Below are positions 7,772 through 14,431 of a stretch of 19,466 nucleotides of DNA, piece after piece; the first letter of the stretch is position 1, and each line of letters starts with the position of its first letter. The stretch comes from JADFRG01 sp048054495. GTDB lineage: Bacteria > Chloroflexota > Anaerolineae > Anaerolineales > E44-bin32. The position numbers and the translations under genes are program-made. Below the pieces are notes generated by a model. The model had not been told where the DNA came from and searched no databases. It saw nothing but the letters and a program-made list of their open reading frames with translations. The stretch is taken from positions 1 through 19,466 of the forward strand of contig JBGMQN010000126.1 in the NCBI GenBank assembly GCA_048054495.1, read 5' to 3'.

Positions 7772-7871
7772 NNNNNNNNNNNNNNNNNNNNNNNNNNNNN
7801 NNNNNNNNNNNNNNNNNNNNNNNNNNNNNNNNNNNNNNNNNNNNNNNNNNNNNNNNNNNNNNNNNNNNNNN
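7772..7871. other. Assembly gap, 100 N, flanked by an identical 13-mer
   Basis: Exactly 100 N. Both flanks carry CCATGCTGGTGCC (7759-7771 before, 7872-7884 after), as expected when two contig ends actually overlap and the gap is an artefact, or when a repeat broke the assembly. Confidence 0.97.
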
Positions 7872-7874
7872 CCA

Positions 7875-7901
7875 TGCTGGTGCCAGTGCTTGGCACCAGC
7901 A
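7875..7901. repeat. 11-bp inverted repeat beside the gap
   Basis: TGCTGGTGCCA (7875-7885) and TGGCACCAGCA (7891-7901) form a perfect 11-bp stem with a 5-nt loop. It lies between the sufU terminator and the Rieske gene. It may have caused the assembly break or be a second hairpin of the terminator region. Confidence 0.6.
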
Positions 7902-7925
7902 AAAACCGCCGGCGCTCACCGACGG
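7901..7925 (-). terminator. Intrinsic terminator of the suf operon
   Basis: On the minus strand CCGTCGG (7925-7919) pairs with CCGGCGG (7912-7906) across a 6-nt loop, with one G-U pair, followed at once by TTTTT (7905-7901). It starts 29 nt after the sufU stop. This is a textbook Rho-independent terminator and marks sufU as the last gene of the main operon. Confidence 0.8.
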
Positions 7926-7953
7926 CAAAGGATTGAGCGGCGAGGACTGAAGA

Positions 7954-8352
7954 CTAGAGCGCGGCCAACTCTTCCTCGAGCTCATCCAGCCCGTATACCC
8001 CGGCCTTGAGCACCTTGAGCGAAAGCAGCGCGCACTTTAGACGCACTGGCCCTAAATCGATGCCAAGCATCTCGAGCAATTCATCCTTGGTGTAGGACTT
8101 TACCTCATCCAGGGACATGCCCACCACCTTCTCTGTCAACATATCGGCCGAGGCCTGCGATATGGCGCAGCCCTCCCCCGAAAAGGCGGCCTCCGTGACG
8201 CGTCCCTGGCCGTCGACTCGGATATCCATGCGAATGCGATCTCCACACAGCGGGTTGTCGTCTTCATAGCTGTAGTCATGCGGATCGAGGTTGCCTCGCA
8301 TCTGCGGATTCTTGTATCGATCGATGATTTGCTCGCGGTAAAGATCGTCCAC
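7954..8352 (-). CDS. sufU: SUF system NifU-like scaffold/sulfur-transfer protein SufU
   Basis: The 132-aa cytoplasmic protein has the SufU/NifU-N family layout. DxLYREQIIDRYKNP leads, then NPLCGDRI with Cys36 and Asp38, GEGCAISQASADM with Cys62, and RLKCALLSLKVL with Cys107. These are the metal/persulfide-binding residues. In Gram-positive bacteria SufU is a zinc-dependent acceptor of persulfide sulfur from SufS. The Cys62-Cys107 spacing (45) is shorter than in Bacillus SufU, which carries an insertion before the third Cys, and is closer to IscU spacing. The surrounding residues are nonetheless SufU-like. GTG start at 8352, 3 bp after the sufS stop, indicates translational coupling to its partner. 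Confidence 0.93.
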   Translation of the reverse strand: MDDLYREQIIDRYKNPQMRGNLDPHDYSYEDDNPLCGDRIRMDIRVDGQGRVTEAAFSGEGCAISQASADMLTEKVVGMSLDEVKSYTKDELLEMLGIDLGPVRLKCALLSLKVLKAGVYGLDELEEELAAL

Positions 8353-8355
8353 GGG

Positions 8356-9603
8356 TTATGCAAATACCTCACGAACGGCGTACAGCCCTTCGATCAGGCT
8401 GTTTATGTCTTCCGGTGTGTTGTACAGATAAAAGGAGGCGCGCGTGGTGGCTAGCAATCCGAGTCTTTCGTGAAGGGGCATCGCGCAGTGATGTCCCGCG
8501 CGAACTGCGACCCCTCGTCGATCCAGGATTTGAGCTACGTCGTGCGGGTGCGCATCGGCGAAGGTGAATGCCGCAACGCCACCCTTGTGTTCTGCCGCAG
8601 GACCAAGAACGCGTACCCCCGGAACTTCTTCCAATTGCTCCAGTGCTCGCTTGATGATCTCCTGCTCGTGCCGCCGGATGGCCGGCATGCCCAGCTTGGA
8701 GAGGTAATCGACGGCGGCACCGAAGCCAATCGCCTGCGCGATCGGCGGAGTTCCGGCTTCGAACTTACTCGGCAGCTCCGCTGAGGAAAACGCGTCGAAC
8801 TGCACACGCTTGATCATCTCGCCGCCGCCCATGAACGGCGGCATCTCTTCCAGCAGCTCCCGCCGCCCGTAAAGTGCCCCGATTCCTGAGGGGCCGCACA
8901 TCTTGTGGGCCGAGAAGGCCAGAAAATCGATATCAAGGTCGGCGACGTTCACGACCATATGCGGCACCGATTGCGCGCCATCGACCAGCACCACTGCCCC
9001 GGCTGCATGAGCCATCTTGGTCATCTCGGCCACCGGATTGATCGTCCCCAGCACATTCGACATCTGCGTGAAGCCCACCAGCTTTGGCCGCCGCTCTAGT
9101 AGATCGCCATATGAGCCGAGATCGATGCGGTGGTCATCTGTTATCGGAGCGTATTCGATCTTGAAGCCGAGTTCAGATGCCATCATTTGCCAGGGAACGA
9201 TGTTGGAATGGTGCTCCATTTGGGTGAGCAGCACCAGATCTCCCTCCCCCAGGTTGGCGCGGCCCCAGCTATTGGCAACCAAATTAATGGCCTCGGTCGC
9301 GTTCCGCGTGAAGATGATCTGACGCGCTGACTCTGCGCCCACGAACTCCCCCACCCGCTCGCGAGCCGATTCAAAGGCCGCAGTCGCCTCCTCGGCCAGC
9401 GTGTGAATTCCGCGGTGAACGTTAGCGTACTCCGTTTCGTAGAACCGAGACATCGCGCGGATCACCTGCTCCGGCTTCTGGGAGCTGGCAGCTGAATCCA
9501 GGTAGACCAGTGGAACCCCATCTTGAATCTCACGCTTCAAGATGGGGAAGTCTTTCCGTATGGCTCCGACGTCCAATGTGTCTAGGGTTTGAGGGACTGC
9601 CAT
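8356..9603 (-). CDS. sufS: Cysteine desulfurase SufS
   Basis: This 415-aa PLP enzyme takes sulfur from cysteine as an enzyme-bound persulfide for Fe-S cluster assembly. Features seen: YLDSAASSQKPEQVI near the N-terminus, ATEAINLVANSWG, TQMEHHSNIVPWQ, VDGAQSVPH, and AFSAHKMCGPSGIGALYG with the PLP-binding Lys234. Near the C-terminus RAGHHCAMPLHERLG carries the active-site Cys373. This is the group II (SufS) form, with the short active-site loop that needs an acceptor such as SufU, which is encoded directly downstream. ATG at 9603 has GGAGG about 10 nt upstream. The length is normal. Confidence 0.97.
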   Translation of the reverse strand: MAVPQTLDTLDVGAIRKDFPILKREIQDGVPLVYLDSAASSQKPEQVIRAMSRFYETEYANVHRGIHTLAEEATAAFESARERVGEFVGAESARQIIFTRNATEAINLVANSWGRANLGEGDLVLLTQMEHHSNIVPWQMMASELGFKIEYAPITDDHRIDLGSYGDLLERRPKLVGFTQMSNVLGTINPVAEMTKMAHAAGAVVLVDGAQSVPHMVVNVADLDIDFLAFSAHKMCGPSGIGALYGRRELLEEMPPFMGGGEMIKRVQFDAFSSAELPSKFEAGTPPIAQAIGFGAAVDYLSKLGMPAIRRHEQEIIKRALEQLEEVPGVRVLGPAAEHKGGVAAFTFADAHPHDVAQILDRRGVAVRAGHHCAMPLHERLGLLATTRASFYLYNTPEDINSLIEGLYAVREVFA

Positions 9604-9653
9604 CTACGAGAAGCCTCCAGAATCTCTAAGTCGAGATCCGAATTGTAGAACCG

Positions 9654-9953
9654 CTACTTGCCCTTCGTGCTTTTTGCGTTCTTTGCCGCGCGACGCTTCT
9701 TGGATTTCCGAATCTTATCGCTGTCTTGACGCGTCCACAGCACGCGATCGGGCACCATCCAACCGTCCGTCAGGTACACGTCCTGATTGAACTGCACAGC
9801 CACCATCTTGTAATCCGCCTGTACGACCACTCCTTGCAGCCAATCGTTTACGCGCTGCTCACCACGCATATGATCGCACAAAACATCGACCAAATCCCCA
9901 ACATCGTAATTGCGAGGTTCTACTGCAGTAGCCGCCGATTTCTCCGATGCCAT
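9654..9953 (-). CDS. 99-aa protein of unknown function inside the suf operon
   Basis: I do not recognise this as a named family. It lies between sufD (36 bp away) and sufS (50 bp away) in the same direction, so it is co-transcribed with the core SUF genes. The N-terminal 15 residues look disordered. Residues about 16-72 form a compact strand-rich segment: YDVGDLVDVLCDHMRGE, WLQGVVVQADYKMVAVQF, then DVYLTDGWMVPDRVLW. The pattern suggests a small SH3/Tudor-like barrel. The tail (about 78-99) is strongly basic, rich in Lys and Arg. There is one Cys (26), so it is unlikely to hold a cluster alone. A SUF accessory or nucleic-acid-binding role is speculative. An AAGGGG lies about 12 nt before the ATG. 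Confidence 0.8.
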   Translation of the reverse strand: MASEKSAATAVEPRNYDVGDLVDVLCDHMRGEQRVNDWLQGVVVQADYKMVAVQFNQDVYLTDGWMVPDRVLWTRQDSDKIRKSKKRRAAKNAKSTKGK

Positions 9954-9989
9954 AAATTCATTACCCCTTACGATTCCTGTCCTCCCTTA

Positions 9990-11336
9990 TTAAACGCGCG
10001 GTCTGAGCTTCCTGTCAATCATCTTTTCGAATTGATCCCGAACGCTTTCGAGCGGAATGCGCTTCATCACCGAAGCGAAAAAACCCTCCACCACCAGCCG
10101 CTCGGCCTGCTTGCGCGAGATTCCGCGGGACATCAGGTAGAAGATCGGTTCTTCTTCCAATTGGCTGACGGTGGCGCCATGTGTACAGCGTACATCATCC
10201 GTCAAGATTTCGAGACCTGGGATGGAATCCGCGCGCGCGCGCTTGCTGAGAATCAGATTGCGATTAGCCTGAAATCCGTCGGCACGCTGGGCGCCAGGTG
10301 CGACATAGATCATGCCCTGCCACACCGATCGGCTTCGATCGACCAACGCGCCTTTGAACAGCAGGTCGCTGGTAGTGTTGGGAGCCAGATGGTTCTGCTG
10401 CGTATCGTGATCCAGGTGCTGAATGCCATCGGCAAAGTAAAACCCGGTCCAGCGGCCTTCCGCACCCTGCCCGTCCAGCGTCAATTCTGAGAAATTCTTT
10501 GTGAGATGACTCCCGACGGCGCCAAAGATCCAGTCTATCCGCCCATCTCGACCCACCCTGGCTCGTTCATGGGTGAAATTCCACACTTGATCGCCCCAGT
10601 TTTGGACCTCCACAAATGTGAGCCTAGCCCCTCGACCGACGGCAACTTCCACGATTCCGGAGTGCAACGACGAGTGTAACGACGCCTCACCTCCCCCGGG
10701 AGAAGCCATTTCATGCACCACGGTGGCAGAAGCGTCGTCCTCGACCACAATTAGGACCCGGCTGAAGACCGCCAGATCGCTGCCCGGTGCCCAGAGGGTG
10801 GAATGCAGCGGGACTTCGCAATGCACACCGGTGGGTACGTACACCAACACACCATCCGTGGCCAAAGCGGCAGCAAGAGCGGAAAACTTGCCCTCATCGT
10901 CAGGAACCACCGAGCCAAGGTGCTTCCGCAGAAGCTGCTCATGCTCGCGGACTGCCGTGGCCCAATCAGCCAATACGACACGCTTGTCGCTGATTTGGTT
11001 CAGATTGTCTAGTGTGGAATCGTGGCCAGGGCGCAGCAAGAGCGACGGCCCGGGCCATAGAAACTCCTGATCCACTCGGCCATTGTCGCTGGGTCGGGCA
11101 ACAAAGCGATCGGCCGGGATGTTCCGCAGATCGGTTCGTCTCCAGGGTTCGTCCTTGACGGTTGGCAGGGGAAGCGATTCCCAGGCTTTCCAGGCGGACT
11201 TACGGCGCTCTCTCAGCCATCCCGGCTCGTTGAGCGCCTCGGAGGCCTTCGCCACTTGTTCGAATGCAAATTGAAACTCGGGAGCGGTCGACCGCCGAAC
11301 GATTCTCTTCCGCTTTAGCTTGGGATCAGTGCTCAT
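9990..11336 (-). CDS. sufD: Fe-S cluster assembly protein SufD
   Basis: The 448-aa protein is the SufD partner of the SufBC2D scaffold complex. The N-terminal helical part contains WLRERRKSAWKAWESLPLP and EPWRRTDLRN. The central right-handed beta-helix core has GVLVYVPTGVHCEVPLHS. The C-terminal block has ALVDRSRSVWQGMIYV, then DDVRCTHGATVSQLEEEP with His386 and FYLMSRGISRKQAERLVVEGFF. That conserved His is the residue implicated in cluster binding in SufD. It lacks the SufB-type CDALL motif, which separates it from SufB. ATG at 11336 has only a weak GGA upstream. A 72-bp gap with a hairpin separates it from sufB. Confidence 0.95.
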   Translation of the reverse strand: MSTDPKLKRKRIVRRSTAPEFQFAFEQVAKASEALNEPGWLRERRKSAWKAWESLPLPTVKDEPWRRTDLRNIPADRFVARPSDNGRVDQEFLWPGPSLLLRPGHDSTLDNLNQISDKRVVLADWATAVREHEQLLRKHLGSVVPDDEGKFSALAAALATDGVLVYVPTGVHCEVPLHSTLWAPGSDLAVFSRVLIVVEDDASATVVHEMASPGGGEASLHSSLHSGIVEVAVGRGARLTFVEVQNWGDQVWNFTHERARVGRDGRIDWIFGAVGSHLTKNFSELTLDGQGAEGRWTGFYFADGIQHLDHDTQQNHLAPNTTSDLLFKGALVDRSRSVWQGMIYVAPGAQRADGFQANRNLILSKRARADSIPGLEILTDDVRCTHGATVSQLEEEPIFYLMSRGISRKQAERLVVEGFFASVMKRIPLESVRDQFEKMIDRKLRPRV

Positions 11337-11354
11337 ATGCCAGTTCCATACGAA

Positions 11355-11374
11355 GAGCCGGCTCCCGCCGGCTC
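11355..11374 (-). other. Intercistronic hairpin between sufB and sufD
   Basis: GAGCCGGC (11355-11362) and GCCGGCTC (11367-11374) form a perfect 8-bp GC-rich stem with a 4-nt loop, lying in the 72-bp sufB-sufD gap. No T-tract follows, so it is not a terminator. It could protect or process the mRNA and alter the SufB:SufD ratio. Confidence 0.6.
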
Positions 11375-11408
11375 CTGGGGGTTCTGCGGGCCCCGGAGTC
11401 CGAAGGCG

Positions 11409-12821
11409 TTATCCGATGGACCCTTCCATCTGCAGCTGGATCAATCGGTTCATCTCCACCGCATATTCCATGGGAAGCTCGCGCACCAGGGGCTCAATAA
11501 AGCCTGAGACCACCATGGTGATCGCTTCCTCCTCAGATAAGCCGCGGCTTTTCAAATAGAAGAGCTGCTCCTCGCCTATCTTGCTGACCGAAGCCTCATG
11601 TCCGACACTGACATCGTTTTCGTCAATTTCAATGTACGGATAGGTGTCGGAGCGAGACTCCTCATCCAATAGAAGCGCATCGCAAACGACGTTGGATCGC
11701 GATCCCGTGGCGTTCTCGTAGATCTTGAGCAAGCCCCGGTAGGAAGCGCGCCCACCATCCTTGCTGATCGACTTCGACGTAATGCGGCTGGTGGTCTTTG
11801 GCGCTACATGGATGACTTTGCCACCCGTATCCTGATGCTGCCCCTTCCCTGCGAATGCCATGGACAAGATCCCGCCGTGGGCTCCCTCACCCACCAGGTA
11901 GCAGGAGGGGTACTTCATGGTCAGCTGGCTGCCCAGATTTGCATCCACCCATTCATGTTGAGCATTCTCGTGAACCATCGCACGCTGGGTGACCAGGTTG
12001 TAAACGTTCACCGACCAGTTCTGGATGGTCGTGTAGCGCGAGCGGGCGCCCTTCTTGACCACGATCTCAATGACTCCACTGTGAAATGAATCAGTGGTGT
12101 AAATCGGAGCGGTGCACCCTTCCACGTAGTGAACTTCGGCGCCCTCTTCGAGGATGATCAGCGTGCGTTCGAACTGGCCGAGATTGGCGGTGTTCATGCG
12201 GAAGTAAGCCTGCAGTGGAAGCTCCACCTTTACTCCGGAGGGTACATAAACGAACGATCCACCGGACCACACCGCGCTGTTCAGCGCCGCGAACTTGTTG
12301 TCCGTGTGGGGGATCACGGTGCCAAAGTACTCCCGGAAGATGTCTTCGTGGTTCTTGAGCCCGTCCTCGATGCTGACGAAGATGACGCCCAGCTCATCCA
12401 GGTGCTCCTGGATGCTGTGGTACACCATTTCCGATTCGTATTGCGCGCCGACGCCCGCCAGGAACTTCTGCTCCGCCTCCGGGATACCCAGCTTGTCGAA
12501 GGTGGCCTTGATCGTTTCGTCCACATCTTCCCAGGTTTTGCTCTCGGATTCGGAGGGCTTGACGTAGTAGTAGATGTTATCCAGATCCAGGCGGCTGAGG
12601 TCCGGGCCCCATTCCGGGATGGGTCGCGCGAAGAAGTGATCCAGCGCATTTAGCCGAAACTCCAGCATCCATTCCGGTTCTTCCTTCATGGCCGAGATCT
12701 GACGCACGACATCCTGATCGAGCCCTTTGCGCGTCTTGAACACGGTGACGTCCGGGTCGCTGAATCCGTATTTATATTTGCCAATTCCGTCTAGCTGTTT
12801 GAGATCTGCGGGTGTGGCCAT
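11409..12821 (-). CDS. sufB: Fe-S cluster assembly protein SufB
   Basis: The 470-aa scaffold subunit of SufBC2D is of normal family length. The N-terminus has YKYGFSDPDVTVFKTRKGLD and WMLEFRLNALDHFFARPIPEWGPDL, diagnostic of SufB. The middle has SFVYVPSGVKVELPLQAYFR and LIILEEGAEVHYVEGCTAP. The C-terminal part has SKSISKDGGRASYRGLLKI, then NVVCDALLLDEESRSDTYPY with the conserved Cys380, and the SVGHEASVSKIGEEQLFYL block. Cys380 lies in the position of the SufB cysteine thought to receive sulfur. ATG at 12821 follows the sufC stop by 2 bp, with GGAG inside the end of sufC, so translation is coupled. Confidence 0.97.
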   Translation of the reverse strand: MATPADLKQLDGIGKYKYGFSDPDVTVFKTRKGLDQDVVRQISAMKEEPEWMLEFRLNALDHFFARPIPEWGPDLSRLDLDNIYYYVKPSESESKTWEDVDETIKATFDKLGIPEAEQKFLAGVGAQYESEMVYHSIQEHLDELGVIFVSIEDGLKNHEDIFREYFGTVIPHTDNKFAALNSAVWSGGSFVYVPSGVKVELPLQAYFRMNTANLGQFERTLIILEEGAEVHYVEGCTAPIYTTDSFHSGVIEIVVKKGARSRYTTIQNWSVNVYNLVTQRAMVHENAQHEWVDANLGSQLTMKYPSCYLVGEGAHGGILSMAFAGKGQHQDTGGKVIHVAPKTTSRITSKSISKDGGRASYRGLLKIYENATGSRSNVVCDALLLDEESRSDTYPYIEIDENDVSVGHEASVSKIGEEQLFYLKSRGLSEEEAITMVVSGFIEPLVRELPMEYAVEMNRLIQLQMEGSIG

Positions 12822-12823
12822 GC

Positions 12824-13582
12824 CTAGAGCTCCAGAATTCCTTCGTACCCGACCTCTTCCAGATGCTCGGCAAGCTCCGGACCGCCGGATTGGAGGATCC
12901 GACCGGCCAGGAGAATGTGCACGAAATCGGGCTTGATGTAGTTCAGGATGCGTTGATAGTGGGTGATGATGAGTATGCCGAGCTCCTCGCCCACGAGTGC
13001 GTTGATTCCCTTCGCTACGATACGCACCGCGTCGATGTCCAATCCGGAATCGGTCTCGTCCAGGATGGCAATCTCGGGCTCCAGGGTAGCGAGCTGCAGA
13101 ATCTCCGCGCGCTTCTTCTCGCCGCCAGAAAATCCGTCGTTCAGAAATCGTCCGGCGAACTCGTGGGGAATCTTCAACAGATCCATCTTGCCCTTGAGCA
13201 GGTCCCGAAACTCGGGAATCGAGATATTTTTGCCGTTGCCATTCTCGGCTGCGCGGTGGGCGTTGATCGCCATGCGCAGGAAATTGGCGACCGAGACCCC
13301 GGGAATTGCCACCGGATACTGGAAAGCCAGAAATAGGCCCATTCGAGATCGCTCGTCGGGAGCAAGACCCACGATGTTCTCGCCCTTGAAGAGCACCTCG
13401 CCCTGGGTTACTTCGTACGCAGGATGGCCCATCAAGACATTCGCCAGGGTCGATTTTCCGGCCCCATTGGGTCCCATTAAGGCGTGAGTCTCCCCCTGGG
13501 TTACCGTAAGATCGACGCCCTTGAGGATTTCCTTCCCCTCAACCGAGGCGTGCAGGTCCTTGATTTCTAGCGTAACCGAAAT
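12824..13582 (-). CDS. sufC: Fe-S assembly ATPase SufC, probable ATT start codon
   Basis: The 252-aa ABC-type ATPase of the SufBC2D complex has Walker A GPNGAGKST (37-45), a Q-loop in FLAFQYPVAIPGV, signature FSGGEKKRAEIL, Walker B IAILDETDSGLDID, and an H-loop in IITHYQRIL. The first ATG is at 13477, inside the Walker A region, but homology continues upstream: VTLEIKDLHASVEGKEILKG then GETHALMGPNG, the normal SufC N-terminus. Between the in-frame TAA and 13477 there is no ATG, GTG or TTG. An AGGAG at 13590-13594 lies 7 nt before an ATT at 13582, giving a normal-length protein. I therefore call ATT as start; a sequencing error is the alternative. First gene of the operon, with a consensus promoter. 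Confidence 0.9.
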   Translation of the reverse strand: MSVTLEIKDLHASVEGKEILKGVDLTVTQGETHALMGPNGAGKSTLANVLMGHPAYEVTQGEVLFKGENIVGLAPDERSRMGLFLAFQYPVAIPGVSVANFLRMAINAHRAAENGNGKNISIPEFRDLLKGKMDLLKIPHEFAGRFLNDGFSGGEKKRAEILQLATLEPEIAILDETDSGLDIDAVRIVAKGINALVGEELGILIITHYQRILNYIKPDFVHILLAGRILQSGGPELAEHLEEVGYEGILEL

Positions 13583-13589
13583 TGGATTG

Positions 13590-13596
13590 CTCCTTT
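13590..13596 (-). promoter_or_regulatory. Shine-Dalgarno that decides the sufC start
   Basis: On the minus strand AAAGGAG lies 7 nt before the ATT at 13582. No canonical start codon lies in the sufC frame within reach of it, and the conserved SufC N-terminus begins right after it. Confidence 0.75.
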
Positions 13597-13614
13597 ATGC
13601 ACGAAATCGGCCGG

Positions 13615-13643
13615 ATTATAGCACGCCGTACAATATTCGTCAA
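13615..13643 (-). promoter_or_regulatory. suf operon promoter
   Basis: On the minus strand TTGACG (13643-13638) and TATAAT (13620-13615) are separated by exactly 17 nt, and the -10 is preceded by TGC, giving an extended -10. Predicted start of transcription is near 13608, leaving a leader of about 26 nt that carries the sufC Shine-Dalgarno. A near-consensus promoter fits a gene set controlled by repression. Confidence 0.85.
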
Positions 13644-13660
13644 TAATCTTTGAATAATTA

Positions 13661-13680
13661 CCCCATCTAAGGGGCGCCCC
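13661..13680. promoter_or_regulatory. GC-rich inverted repeats between the suf and sufR promoters
   Basis: CCCC-ATCTAA-GGGG (13661-13674) overlaps the perfect palindrome GGGGCGCCCC (13671-13680). The site lies just upstream of the suf -35 and is a candidate regulator-binding site, though not of a type I can assign. Confidence 0.35.
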
Positions 13681-13723
13681 CTTTGCCGGAAGCCATTCGG
13701 CGAGGTCGATACACTTCGATGGA

Positions 13724-13740
13724 TCCTAATAAATATAGGA
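13724..13740. promoter_or_regulatory. Candidate SufR operator TCCTA-N7-TAGGA
   Basis: A 17-bp inverted repeat with 5-bp arms lies 13 bp upstream of the sufR -35, in the sufC-sufR divergent gap. The position suits autoregulation by SufR. It does not match a SufR operator sequence I know, so assignment rests on place and symmetry only. Confidence 0.35.
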
Positions 13741-13753
13741 AAAATGAGAAATA

Positions 13754-13783
13754 TTGACCTGGAAAGGGGCCGCGTGCTATACT
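13754..13783 (+). promoter_or_regulatory. sufR-sufT promoter, near-leaderless
   Basis: TTGACC (13754-13759) and TATACT (13778-13783), spaced 18 nt, with TGC directly before the -10. The ATG of sufR is 9 nt past the -10, leaving a leader of only a few bases. The TTG of the -35 box is also an in-frame start codon for sufR, so automatic calls may wrongly place the start at 13754. Confidence 0.75.
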
Positions 13784-13792
13784 TTCTTCGTT

Positions 13793-14431
13793 ATGACATC
13801 CCCCACGCGAGAGGTCATTCTGCGGACGCTCAAGGCGCAAGGAAAGTGCACCGTGAACGATCTGGCGGAAGCAGCAGAGGTTTCACCTGTTTCCGTGCGT
13901 CACCATATTTCTGCGCTGCAGGCGAAGGATCTTGTGGTGGCGGAAGAGGTCAAGCATGGCGTTGGCCGGCCCTATCACGTCTTTTCTTTGACCGAAAAAG
14001 CCTTCGAGCTCTATCCGGGGCGATATTTCAAGCTGACCAACCGCCTGCTCGATGAGATCAAGGATCACGTGTCGGAGGAACTCATAACCGAGCTATTCAC
14101 CGGGGTGGCGAATGCGATGGCGATCCAGTATGCCGCGCAGCTCAAGGGTCTGCCGCTAGAGGAGCGCCTGCCACGTTTGATGGAGATGCTTGGGGAGGAA
14201 GGCTTTGACGCTGAGTATGAGTGGCGAGGGGATGAAGTGATTATCCGCGAGCTCGGATGCCCCTACGTCCAAATCGGGCGAATGCACCCTGAGGTCTGCG
14301 CAGTGGACACTCACTTCATCGCTACCGTGCTAGACCTCCCCACGGAGCGCGTGAATTGCCTGCTGGACGGCGATACCCATTGCACATTCACGCTGAAGGT
14401 GCTGGAATCGAAGGAGGAGGTCCCCGCATGA
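13793..14431 (+). CDS. sufR: Fe-S-sensing transcriptional regulator SufR
   Basis: From ATG at 13793 this is 212 aa. The N-terminal winged helix-turn-helix (about 1-70) includes TVNDLAEAAEVSPVSVRHHI. The C-terminal domain has the cysteine pattern Cys156-x12-Cys169-x27-Cys197, in GCPYVQIGRMHPEVC and DTHCTF, which is the arrangement I associate with SufR cluster ligands; Cys189 is extra. SufR represses suf genes in cyanobacteria and actinobacteria while its cluster is intact. Divergent placement from sufC is the classic arrangement. An upstream TTG at 13754 would add 13 residues but coincides with the -35 box and would lie upstream of the transcription start. Its end overlaps the sufT start by 4 bp. 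Confidence 0.92.
   Translation: MTSPTREVILRTLKAQGKCTVNDLAEAAEVSPVSVRHHISALQAKDLVVAEEVKHGVGRPYHVFSLTEKAFELYPGRYFKLTNRLLDEIKDHVSEELITELFTGVANAMAIQYAAQLKGLPLEERLPRLMEMLGEEGFDAEYEWRGDEVIIRELGCPYVQIGRMHPEVCAVDTHFIATVLDLPTERVNCLLDGDTHCTFTLKVLESKEEVPA

Noticed and set aside
7875..7901. 11-bp inverted repeat taken as a second terminator or recombination site
   Set aside because: No T-tract follows on the minus strand and it abuts an assembly gap, so it is recorded only as a repeat.
7398..7985. 195-aa version of the Rieske protein reading through the N gap
   Set aside because: The gap length is a placeholder, so the frame across it has no meaning, and the upstream part overlaps the terminator and the end of sufU.
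6576..8009. 477-codon plus-strand open frame
   Set aside because: It runs antisense to ppdK and the Rieske gene and through the N gap; the composition is that of a shadow frame and no domain is recognisable.
14356..14427. 24-codon upstream extension of sufT
   Set aside because: It lies wholly inside sufR, has no ribosome site, and SufT motifs and the GGAGG point to the ATG at 14428.
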